Origin: Rheinheimera nanhaiensis E407-8
GTDB lineage: Bacteria; Pseudomonadota; Gammaproteobacteria; Enterobacterales; Alteromonadaceae
Direction: 5' to 3'
Length of the DNA: 64,000 nucleotides
NCBI RefSeq assembly: GCF_000296695.1
Contig: NZ_BAFK01000001.1
Coordinates: 62,001 to 126,000, forward strand
Made by a program: the position numbers and the translations under genes. Positions 8,176 to 15,992 of the stretch are shown here, in pieces. Under the pieces are notes generated by a model. It did not search any database, was not told the origin of the DNA, and saw only the letters and a program-made list of their open reading frames with translations. Position 1 is the first letter of the stretch; each line of letters starts with the position of its first letter.

Positions 8176-8862
8176 CTACAGCTTGGTAAAGTAAAGTTCT
8201 ACCTGCTGATAATACAGCCGGGTGAGCCCTTCAAAGCCGGAGTCGGTGCCAATAAATACCCAGATACTGCCATCACTGTTGCTGGTAAATTGCAGTGGTG
8301 TGCGTCCGGCCCCCACCACGGTTTTGCTGGCAAAACCCAAGCCATCACAGCTTAAGCCGTTAGCGGCAATGTCGCCGATAACCCGGCCATGGCTGCCATC
8401 CTGGCTCTGCTGGCCTTTGTCGACGTTTAAATAATAGCCATCTTGCAGCGGTTGCTGCTCGGCATAGCCAAACTTCAGGTATACCGCCTCACCGGGCGCG
8501 CCGCCAATGCCAACACAGCCGGCACCGGCGTTAGTGAGCAGCTGCACCGCGACCGACAGCTGATAACGGCTGGAGGGCTCAAGGCCGGTGATTTGCCGGC
8601 TGATGTACATAAATAAATCATCACTGCGGTTCATGCCGGCCAGATAAAAGCCTTTGCCAATAAAGCCTGCTGGCAGGTCACGCAGGCCGCTGTCTAACTC
8701 GTAGATCTCGGCGTTGTCGCTGTCATAGTCGGCAAACCCGGCTTGCCACTGTTGGGTGCTTTGGCTGAAATTGTAATATTGGCCGTTTAGCGTGTTGCTG
8801 TCATTGTTGCAGCCGCTAAGCAGCAAAACACTGCCTGCCAGCACCGATGCACGAAAAAGCAT
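8176..8862 (-). CDS. Lipoprotein of unknown function
   Basis: A 228-residue protein with a lipoprotein signal ending in LLSGC (Cys about 18). The mature part is rich in Gly, Tyr and Asp, with two further Cys (AGCVGIGG and LSCDGLG) and a predicted all-beta character like a carbohydrate-binding or jelly-roll fold. No family recognised. It ends 19 nt from the convergent NERD gene. Confidence 0.6.
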   Translation of the reverse strand: MLFRASVLAGSVLLLSGCNNDSNTLNGQYYNFSQSTQQWQAGFADYDSDNAEIYELDSGLRDLPAGFIGKGFYLAGMNRSDDLFMYISRQITGLEPSSRYQLSVAVQLLTNAGAGCVGIGGAPGEAVYLKFGYAEQQPLQDGYYLNVDKGQQSQDGSHGRVIGDIAANGLSCDGLGFASKTVVGAGRTPLQFTSNSDGSIWVFIGTDSGFEGLTRLYYQQVELYFTKL

Positions 8863-8952
8863 ACTGTTGCTCCTTGCTTGGGGAATGCAGCAAGCTTAGT
8901 GCGGCAGCGCCGGCCAAAGTGTAATTGATTGCAACCAATTTGAAGCGAAGTG

Positions 8953-9876
8953 TTAAGCCGGCTTTTGGCGTGGTTGCAGGTGAAGGCCGGCAATCATGCA
9001 GCGCAGTGAGCCGCCGGCGCTTTCAATACTGCTGACATCAAGCGGCAGCAGCTTGGCACTTTGCTCAATCTGGGCCTTTTGCTCTGTGGTTAGCGCAGTA
9101 AAGGCGGTGGTTGACAGTGCCAGCAGATTGCCATTTTTGCCTTTTAGCTCAATAGCATTGCCACAAAACTGAGTTATCTGCTGCTCAGTGAGCCGGATCA
9201 CGGTTTTACCGCTGGCGGCAAAGTGTGCCAGTAACATGGCGTGCTGTGTCTGAGGCACCATATCCAGGCCAATCAGCACAAAGTGCTCGGCGACACACAT
9301 CAGTACATTGGTATGGTATACCGGCTGGCCGGTTGCATCGCGGGCATCAAACAATACCGGCTGCAAGGCCAGCGCCTGACAACACTGGTTAAACAGCGCG
9401 GCGTCGGTGCGTTTAGAAGCCACGGCATAGGCAATGCCTGCCTGCTGATCCAGCACCATAGAGCCGGTGCCTTCTAAAAACCGGCCTTGCGCGGCTTCGC
9501 CGGTGAAATCCAGCTGCCGGCTTACCTGGTATTGCGCTTTAATAAAGTCGGTAATATCGCTACGCACTTCCAGCCGCCGGTTCGGTACATACATAGGATA
9601 GGTTACCAGCTCGCCGCTGCAGTGCGTGCTAAACCAGTTATTCGGAAACACCGAGTCGGGCGTCGTGGTGCCGGTATCGTCAAATAAATGCACGGTGATG
9701 CCTGCTGCGCTGAGTGCATCAGCCGCGGCGCTGACCTGCTGGTAAGCCAGCAAACTTAGCTGTTGGCCACCGGCAGCAACCTGAAAGGCATTGTCGGCCA
9801 GGGTGTCGGGGTTAGACATAAAGTGGTGCGGCCGGATCATGACAATCTGGCTTGGGGTAATGGCTTTTGCGTTCAT
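8953..9876 (-). CDS. ctlX: CtlX-type citrulline/arginine deiminase-like hydrolase
   Basis: A 307-residue guanidino-group-modifying enzyme (amidinotransferase fold). Landmarks are MIRPHHF near the N-terminus, FPNNWFSTH (substrate Asn/Asp loop), FLEGTGSMV (acidic catalytic region), YHTNVLMC (catalytic His) and GGSLRCMI at the C-terminus (nucleophilic Cys). This set and length match the citrulline-utilisation hydrolase CtlX. It hydrolyses a C-N bond of a guanidino or ureido substrate; the exact substrate is not shown here. It stands alone, with no arc genes nearby. Confidence 0.85.
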   Translation of the reverse strand: MNAKAITPSQIVMIRPHHFMSNPDTLADNAFQVAAGGQQLSLLAYQQVSAAADALSAAGITVHLFDDTGTTTPDSVFPNNWFSTHCSGELVTYPMYVPNRRLEVRSDITDFIKAQYQVSRQLDFTGEAAQGRFLEGTGSMVLDQQAGIAYAVASKRTDAALFNQCCQALALQPVLFDARDATGQPVYHTNVLMCVAEHFVLIGLDMVPQTQHAMLLAHFAASGKTVIRLTEQQITQFCGNAIELKGKNGNLLALSTTAFTALTTEQKAQIEQSAKLLPLDVSSIESAGGSLRCMIAGLHLQPRQKPA

Positions 9877-9917
9877 TTTTATAGCTTTATGTAGGGTTTG
9901 TTAAGCGGCATTCAGGC

Positions 9918-10289
9918 TTAACCAAAGTGGCAGAAACACAGCTTGTTGCCGTCTGCATCTTTAACGTAAGCGCCATAAAAGGTATTTTCAATGCGCTGGC
10001 CTGGCGCGCCATCGCAGGTTGCACCCAGCGCTAGGGCTTTATGGTATAGCGCATCGACTTTTTCTTTACTGCCCGGCTGAAACGACACCATATTGCCGTT
10101 CCCCGGATGTGCTGGCTGCTTGTTAAAAGGTTCGCACACTGCCAGCATCGGCTGCGCCATGCTTTTACCAAAAAAAGCAATGCGGCCCATATCCAGCAGG
10201 CTTTTGCTGCCCAGCTCGCCTAACAATGCACCGTAAAAGGCTTTGGCGGCGGTTAAATTGTTTACACCCAGAGTGACGTAACTGATCAT
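9918..10289 (-). CDS. VOC-family (glyoxalase/bleomycin-resistance fold) protein
   Basis: A 123-residue single VOC domain: YVTLGVNNLTAAKAFY at the start and YVKDADGNKLCFCHFG at the end are the usual beta-alpha-beta signatures. These proteins are metal-dependent dioxygenases, isomerases or binders; the substrate cannot be inferred. It is the next minus-strand gene upstream of ctlX, with a 41-nt gap. Confidence 0.8.
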   Translation of the reverse strand: MISYVTLGVNNLTAAKAFYGALLGELGSKSLLDMGRIAFFGKSMAQPMLAVCEPFNKQPAHPGNGNMVSFQPGSKEKVDALYHKALALGATCDGAPGQRIENTFYGAYVKDADGNKLCFCHFG

Positions 10290-10383
10290 GGTGAAGCTCC
10301 GTTAATTAAGCAAAAATACATACGCCCGCACTATACGCGTAGGGCCGGGCTTTGGTGTAGTAGAAAGTTAACTAAATAAGCGT

Positions 10384-10884
10384 TTAGTTGTCACCCAGGC
10401 TGGAGTTTTTATCGCTGTGCTGCATGCGGTCAATCACAATAACGGCGGCCAGTAATTGGGCCGTCCACTGCGGCGCATAGATATCGACGCCATAGCTGTC
10501 AGACCAGCTGAACCACTTTTTTGAAATGCCGGCCAGTAGCTTACCCTGTTGGCGAATTTCATATTCGTGCTGCCAAAAGTTGCCGGTCATTTCAAGCTGG
10601 CCTTCTGGCGTGCTGATGCTAAAGCGGCTGGTCCAGAACGGCCAGAATTTTTTGCGGATCAGCCACTCGCTGCCATCGCGGTTAAGTAAACGGCAGGCGG
10701 GCAGTAGCGTCAGGTACTTGCGTTTGATTTTTAACAGCTCACTGCCGTTGTGGTCGAACAGGGTTTGGCTGCTGGATAAGCTAAACAGCTTGCCCTTGGC
10801 GGTGTAGGCAATGCGGCCCTGCTCGTCTTCAATATTAAAACTGTCGGTCAGGCTGAAGATTTTCTGTTTAAGGCGGTATTTCAT
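10384..10884 (-). CDS. LURP-one-related / phospholipid scramblase-like protein
   Basis: A 166-residue protein opening with YRLKQKIFSLTDSFNIED and showing repeated beta strands (DxxGxxxYTAKG, LLKIKRK, EYEIRQQGKLLAGISKKW) typical of the Tubby-like LURP-one fold (YxjI family). In bacteria the role is unknown; membrane phospholipid association is suspected. There is no signal peptide, and it stands as a single gene. Confidence 0.7.
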   Translation of the reverse strand: MKYRLKQKIFSLTDSFNIEDEQGRIAYTAKGKLFSLSSSQTLFDHNGSELLKIKRKYLTLLPACRLLNRDGSEWLIRKKFWPFWTSRFSISTPEGQLEMTGNFWQHEYEIRQQGKLLAGISKKWFSWSDSYGVDIYAPQWTAQLLAAVIVIDRMQHSDKNSSLGDN

Positions 10885-11015
10885 GTTGGCTAACAGCTAG
10901 TTAACGTGACTTCTGATACTAAATTAGCCAGCACCAAACACAATATAGAAAATGTAACCGGGTATGTCGTGCTAAGGCTTAGCGGCAGCTTGTCTGGCTG
11001 CCGCTAAGTTGTTGC

Positions 11016-11531
11016 TTAGGCCAGTGGGTAGGGCAGACCATCTTTGCAGGTAAATTGTTTATTGCCTTTATGGGCGCAGCTTACCTGACGGCCACTAATC
11101 ATGCTAAACCAGGTGCAGTCTGGCTCTGAGGTTTGCAGCTGAATATCGTCAATGCTGGCTTTATCCTGACAGCCGTTAATGCCACCGCGGTTTAATATCA
11201 GCTCTACGTGGCGGCCGTTGTTATTCAGCACAATAGAATTAGGTGCTTCGCGGTGGCCGCTTAGGGCAACAAACTGCGCCGGGTTTTGTAAACCGCTGGT
11301 GCTGCCGTCGGCAAAAAACGCCAGTAGCTGCTGGTAGTACACTACATAGCTGCACACATCTTTGTGCGAACCTTGCTGCAGTGGGAAGGTTTTGTCTAAA
11401 AAGCCTTTAGAGTAATCCATCACCTGCTTAACATGGCGCTGATTCAGCTCGTTAATCACGCTAAGCTCGGTCGCCATCCAGGCAGTTGGGCTCTGTGATG
11501 GGGTGCTGTGTTGTTGGGCCAGTGTTGTCAT
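11016..11531 (-). CDS. Short malate-synthase-like protein (probable truncated aceB paralogue)
   Basis: A 171-residue protein with a good start (GAGGA 7 nt before ATG 11531). Residues about 40-155 resemble an internal segment of long malate synthases: FPLQQGSHKDV, YVVYYQQLLAFFADGS, FVALSGHREAP and NGRHVEL...DKASIDDIQL, the last equating to the usual NHGLHIEI...DKAGI.D region. It then diverges, ending with a Cys-containing tail, and lacks the C-terminal half with the catalytic residues. It cannot be a working malate synthase. It faces a DUF3612 regulator gene, a type often found beside aceB/aceA. Identification is from remembered family motifs. Confidence 0.45.
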   Translation of the reverse strand: MTTLAQQHSTPSQSPTAWMATELSVINELNQRHVKQVMDYSKGFLDKTFPLQQGSHKDVCSYVVYYQQLLAFFADGSTSGLQNPAQFVALSGHREAPNSIVLNNNGRHVELILNRGGINGCQDKASIDDIQLQTSEPDCTWFSMISGRQVSCAHKGNKQFTCKDGLPYPLA

Positions 11532-11725
11532 GATGTCATCCTCGTCTGTTTTGTCGGGTACTTTGTTGTACTACTGATATTCAGCTACTGCCCCTGCGCT
11601 GTCAGTGTCTGAATATCTGTTTACTTAGTCTAAACGTCAGACCAGTTGCTATCGGTTAAAAACTAGTCTAGGCTAAAAATCAGCATAATTTCACAATAGA
11701 AATTTTACAGTGTGAATTTTACAAA

Positions 11726-13228
11726 ATGAAAAACAGCAAAAGCCTGCTACGTAAATCGCATTTTCTCGGCACTAAGATCAGAAACTTGCGTAAACGCAAT
11801 AACTTAACCATGGAAGACTTGTCGACCCGCTGCATTCGGGTAAACCCGGAGTACGCGCCGTCGGTGTCGTACTTGTCGATGATTGAGCGCGGCAAACGCA
11901 CGCCGGGTATTGAAATGCTGGAAGTGATTGCCGAAGTATTTCAAAAAGATCTCGACTGGTTTTTAGACGGTGAAGATGCCGGAGAAGACTTAACGCCGGA
12001 AAAAGGCAGCCGCGGCGGTATTAGCGGTATGGCGCTGGAGCCGGGCTTTTTATTCTCGAATGACATTTTACAAATTGCCATACCGGAGATGTTGTCGCAA
12101 ACCGGTACCAGCGGTAAGCAGTTTGCCCAGCTGTTAATTCGGGCGCATCAGGAGCATCATCAAAACCACTTTCCCGAGCTGGAGCGTGCGGCCGAAGAGG
12201 TGGGCCAAAAACGTATGCCGCTTGGTGTCGATGAGCTGTTAGCCATTACCAAACAACTGGGGCTAAAAATAAGCTGGTTTGACGAAGCACCAAAAGAGCT
12301 GTTGGATGAGCTGGGCGTCTTGTCAAAAAACGTGGCGACCTCGTTTTTTACGCCGCCTAACACACTGCATTTAAACAGCCTGCTCAAGGCCTTTCCCACC
12401 CGGTTAAAGTACGAGCTGGCCGTGCATATTGGCCATAGCGTGCTGCACAATAAAGACGGCGTAAAAAGCAGCATGACGGTGGGCGGTGCCCATGATGATG
12501 AGTTATCACATTCAACTGCCGTGCAGCCGCAGGATATTTTGCATGCCTGGCGCGATTTTGAATCGAGCTTTTTTGCCGGCGCGCTGCTGTGCCCCAAGTT
12601 GCCGTTCCGGCAGTTATTAGACCGCAGCGGCTATGAGATCAGTAGCCATCAGCAGGCCGGGGTGTCGGCCTCAGTGGCAATGCGGCGCATGACGGCGGTA
12701 TCACCTTATACCCATTGGCATTATTTTGATGCCTATACGCCGGGCAAGCTCAAGGCGGTATATCGTGGTAATGGCATACCGCTGCCGTGGGGCAATATGC
12801 GTAAAGTGGAAGACCCTTGCCAGCACTGGGCAGTGTTTCGCATGTTTGATGTCGATGGTGTGGCCAGCAGTGCACAGTTATCCTTACTGGATGTAAACGG
12901 CGCGCCGCGTATTTATTGCTGTGAGTCGACCAAAGTCAGCGATCTGGCCGGTAATAATCACGTACTCTGTGCCGGTATCGATTTAAACCCGGCGCTGCTG
13001 GCGCAGGGGGTAGATGCCGACAGCATGGCGGCGCAGCTTAAGCAGCTCTGTGTCGGCAGCAGCGGCGGGGCTAAGGTGCCAAAAACCATACAAACGGCCC
13101 TGACCAGTGTGGCGAATATTCTGAACATTAACTGGGTAGCACGCAGCTTACAAAAACCGGCGCAGCTGATTTGTGCCCGCGGCAATAGCTGCCCGCGGCA
13201 ACCCAGTTGTTATCAGTGTAATGGTTGA
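11726..13228 (+). CDS. XRE-type transcriptional regulator with DUF3612 domain
   Basis: A 500-residue protein with an N-terminal helix-turn-helix (about 14-70; IRNLRKRNNLTMEDL ... SYLSMIERGKRTPG) and a long C-terminal sensing part, where KYELAVHIGHSVLH recalls a degraded ImmA/IrrE HExxH. The C-terminus has a Cys cluster (CARGNSCPRQPSCYQC) that could bind metal. Domain order matches DUF3612/short-chain-acyl-CoA-type regulators linked to glyoxylate or propionate metabolism. It is divergent from the malate-synthase-like gene, with 194 bp between them as shared promoter space. Confidence 0.75.
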   Translation: MKNSKSLLRKSHFLGTKIRNLRKRNNLTMEDLSTRCIRVNPEYAPSVSYLSMIERGKRTPGIEMLEVIAEVFQKDLDWFLDGEDAGEDLTPEKGSRGGISGMALEPGFLFSNDILQIAIPEMLSQTGTSGKQFAQLLIRAHQEHHQNHFPELERAAEEVGQKRMPLGVDELLAITKQLGLKISWFDEAPKELLDELGVLSKNVATSFFTPPNTLHLNSLLKAFPTRLKYELAVHIGHSVLHNKDGVKSSMTVGGAHDDELSHSTAVQPQDILHAWRDFESSFFAGALLCPKLPFRQLLDRSGYEISSHQQAGVSASVAMRRMTAVSPYTHWHYFDAYTPGKLKAVYRGNGIPLPWGNMRKVEDPCQHWAVFRMFDVDGVASSAQLSLLDVNGAPRIYCCESTKVSDLAGNNHVLCAGIDLNPALLAQGVDADSMAAQLKQLCVGSSGGAKVPKTIQTALTSVANILNINWVARSLQKPAQLICARGNSCPRQPSCYQCNG

Positions 13229-13277
13229 GGCACAAACTCCCAGCGAGAGCCGGCTTGCTCTAAGCTAACCGTTGCAG

Positions 13278-13345
13278 GCCAGGATGGCCGAATCGAGCCT
13301 ACAGGGACGTATTTACGGCGTGTTAGCGTGGGCAAACCGGCTCGA
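13278..13345. repeat. Intergenic palindromic element
   Basis: This lies between convergent genes. GGCCAGGATGGCC (13278-13290) is a self-complementary block. CGAGCC (13294-13299) pairs with GGCTCG (13339-13344) around a loop that includes TACAGGGACGTATTTACGGC. It looks like one of the dispersed intergenic palindromes common in gammaproteobacteria; only this copy occurs in the window. It may act as a bidirectional terminator. Confidence 0.45.
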
Positions 13346-13363
13346 TGCCGGAGCGACAAACCG

Positions 13364-13858
13364 TCAGCGTAAATTCTCACCCAATAACTGCAGGTTTTCA
13401 TCCAGTAAGCCGCTCAGCAGCGCTTTGCCGCTGCGGTCTACTTTAAACAGGCCATAGCGTGCTTGCTCGTATACGGCGGCGCTGCCCTCAGCAAAGAAAA
13501 ACGCATTCGGCCCCACACTGGTGATGCCGTCCCGCTGGCGCAGCAACAGGGCGATAACGCCAGCCTGCTCGGGTAAGGTATTGCTCAGGCTGTGCAAACT
13601 GGCAACACCTTGCTCGGTTAATGTAAGCCAGACATAACGATACTGGCCAGCATCATCCGGCAGTTCACGGTCAATGGCAAAGGCCAGCGCCATATAGTCG
13701 CCCTGCATAATAGAGCGCGGATCTACCGGTGCCAGCTGCAGTATCACGGTTTGGCCGGTGGCCAGGGTTTGCTCAAAGCGCCATACTGTTAAGGCGCTGA
13801 AGCTTAGGATCAATAGCACAGCGGCGGCTATCGCGACTTGTCGCAAACGTGGGCTCAT
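13364..13858 (-). CDS. GDYXXLXY-domain protein
   Basis: A 164-residue protein with one N-terminal membrane span (about 8-28) and the family signature GDYMALAF (expected GDYxxLxY) near residue 53, followed by an extracytoplasmic domain. It is last in the DUF2157-DUF4401-GDYXXLXY operon; its ATG overlaps the stop of the DUF4401 gene by 4 nt. The function of this conserved three-gene membrane set is unknown. Confidence 0.85.
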   Translation of the reverse strand: MSPRLRQVAIAAAVLLILSFSALTVWRFEQTLATGQTVILQLAPVDPRSIMQGDYMALAFAIDRELPDDAGQYRYVWLTLTEQGVASLHSLSNTLPEQAGVIALLLRQRDGITSVGPNAFFFAEGSAAVYEQARYGLFKVDRSGKALLSGLLDENLQLLGENLR

Positions 13859-14892
13859 ACCAACCTCCGCTGATAACGTTTTAGCAGCAACCAGGCTGCC
13901 AGCACGGCCAGGCCGGATAGCGCCAGCAAGCCGGATTTATGCAGCAAATTCAGCTGAAGGCTGTAGTAAAACTGGCTCAGTGCAAACAGCATGCTGAGCA
14001 AACACAGTACAGCCCAGCGCCGGCTGCAGCCATAAAAACACGCCAGTAGCAGCGCGGTAGAAGCCAGTAAAGCCGACGCCGGATACAGCAAAATACACAA
14101 TACCGCTGTTAAGCTAAGTAGCGCCAGCCGGCTGGGCACTGTGGCAAGCTTGCTAAGCCAAAACACCGTACTGAGCAGTATGACACTGCTAAGTGCACTG
14201 TACAGTGCCTGTGCCAGAGTAAGCTTATGATCCAGCCAGTGGCTGCTATCAAACAGCAGTAAGCATTGCCCCAGCAGACTCAGCGCCAACGCCGAGAGGG
14301 TCGCAATTTCCAGCAGGCTTTTAATTCGCCCGGCATAGCTTAATACCGCCCAGCGCGGCCGGTTGCACCACAGCCAAACCGACAGTGCACACAGCAACGC
14401 GCTAAGCACGGCCAGTAGCACAGCAGACTGTACCAGTGATAACAGACAAACGGCAGCAATGGCTAAACTGACCCGCTGATGCAGCTGGTTTAGCGGGCTT
14501 GCCAGTAATATCAGCGTGACCAGCGCGCAGGCGTAACGCGGTACTTGGTCGTTCTGGCCGCTTAGCTCGTACAGCGCATACAGCAGTAAGCCCTGGCCGG
14601 CTAAGGCGATGGCTACTGACATCTGCTGCACAAAGTCATGTGCTTTTGTTGCCAGCCACAGCGATGCGGCTAATAACATTACCGCGGCCAGCAGCTGCAG
14701 CAGGGGGTTGTCAGCCAGCGCCAGTAATGGGCCCAAAAAGGAGCTGATAATTAATAGCGAGGCGATCCAGGCAGCCAGGCCCAGCAGCAGCTGTAACCAC
14801 CAGGGGCTGCTGTTAGTCAGTTGTGCGGCCTGTTGGCTTGTCACTATACCCTGTTGCTGCAAAACTGCAGCCAGCGCCGACTTAACCGACAT
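13855..14892 (-). CDS. DUF4401-domain polytopic membrane protein
   Basis: A 345-residue protein with about ten hydrophobic spans throughout and a short soluble N-terminus (VLQQQGIVTSQQA). Position between DUF2157 and GDYXXLXY genes plus overall composition identify DUF4401. It overlaps its upstream neighbour by 11 nt and its downstream neighbour by 4 nt, so translation is probably coupled. Confidence 0.8.
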   Translation of the reverse strand: MSVKSALAAVLQQQGIVTSQQAAQLTNSSPWWLQLLLGLAAWIASLLIISSFLGPLLALADNPLLQLLAAVMLLAASLWLATKAHDFVQQMSVAIALAGQGLLLYALYELSGQNDQVPRYACALVTLILLASPLNQLHQRVSLAIAAVCLLSLVQSAVLLAVLSALLCALSVWLWCNRPRWAVLSYAGRIKSLLEIATLSALALSLLGQCLLLFDSSHWLDHKLTLAQALYSALSSVILLSTVFWLSKLATVPSRLALLSLTAVLCILLYPASALLASTALLLACFYGCSRRWAVLCLLSMLFALSQFYYSLQLNLLHKSGLLALSGLAVLAAWLLLKRYQRRLV

Positions 14893-15844
14893 GTGAGTGC
14901 TCCTGTAACAGGCGTTTCAGCCAAATGGCGGCGCCGGCGCTGCAGCCAATCACATACAAGGCCAGCAGGTTAACAATAAAAAAGTCGTCGGCACCGTCCA
15001 GCCCTTTTGCCAGCAGTGCGGTGCTAAACGCGATAGCGCTAAACAGCAGCAAGCCAAACACCGGAATATCAGCTTTAAGCCGCCAGTAGCGGATACTTAG
15101 CAGCACCATTAGCAGCAGATAACACAGCAGGTTCGGCTGGTAGGGTTTTTCCCACACGCCAAACAGCGCGCCCAGCGTCAGCGGTATCAGCAGCGCCAGC
15201 GCACAAAGCCGGCGCAGCGCCGCTGGTTTTGTTAGCCCTAAACGTGGCAGGGCAAACTCGGCAAAGGTGAGCAGCAGTAAATTACCCAGCGTAAGTAACA
15301 GCAACTGGTTAGTACTGCCTGACAGCCAAAAGTGAGCTGACGTATCCAGGTAACGCCACAGGCTAGTTTCAATCAGCAAAAACCACAGCAGATAACTGGC
15401 ACGGCTTTTACTAAGCAGTACCAAAGGCGTTATAAGCAGTGCCCAGGCGGCGAACAGTTGCCAGATATCGGCACCGGTTTGATAGGTTTGGCCTATTAAT
15501 GCCAGTAAGGCACCCGTTAGCAGGCTGCAGCTAAAAAGCGCCGCGCGTTGTGCCGCGCTGTCAGGTGTGCTGAGCATCGCCCCCACTGCTGTTATCAGCA
15601 CGGCACTGCCAGCCAGCGCCAGTTTGCTCAGGTGGTGCATCAGTGGCCAGTTATGGGCAAAAAAGAACACCACAGCGGCAAACAGCAGCAGGCCAGCGAC
15701 AAACAGCAGCAGTGTATTGGCTAACGCCAGCCAGTCATCAACGCTGGCGTGCAATGGCTGTTGTGCCTGTTCCAGCTGCATAGCATTAAGTTGCTGCTGC
15801 TCTGCCCATTGCAGCAGCTGATCGGCCTTAGGTAAAGATGACAT
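14882..15844 (-). CDS. DUF2157-domain polytopic membrane protein
   Basis: A 320-residue protein with a cytoplasmic helical N-terminus (about 1-40) and eight or more membrane spans starting with WLALANTLLLFVAGLLLF. FFFAHNW after the second span is characteristic of DUF2157. It is first in the operon with the DUF4401 and GDYXXLXY genes. Its role is unknown. Confidence 0.82.
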   Translation of the reverse strand: MSSLPKADQLLQWAEQQQLNAMQLEQAQQPLHASVDDWLALANTLLLFVAGLLLFAAVVFFFAHNWPLMHHLSKLALAGSAVLITAVGAMLSTPDSAAQRAALFSCSLLTGALLALIGQTYQTGADIWQLFAAWALLITPLVLLSKSRASYLLWFLLIETSLWRYLDTSAHFWLSGSTNQLLLLTLGNLLLLTFAEFALPRLGLTKPAALRRLCALALLIPLTLGALFGVWEKPYQPNLLCYLLLMVLLSIRYWRLKADIPVFGLLLFSAIAFSTALLAKGLDGADDFFIVNLLALYVIGCSAGAAIWLKRLLQEHSHVG

Positions 15845-15992
15845 AAGCGCCTGTAATGGTTGTGTTAAGTTATTAGCATCATAGCGTTTTTATAACTTGT
15901 TACAACTTCATCGCTAGGGTAGTTTGGGTTACGGCTTGCAACAGCGTAGTATGGTGCGGCTAACCCCCGATAACACAATCAGGATAACGATA

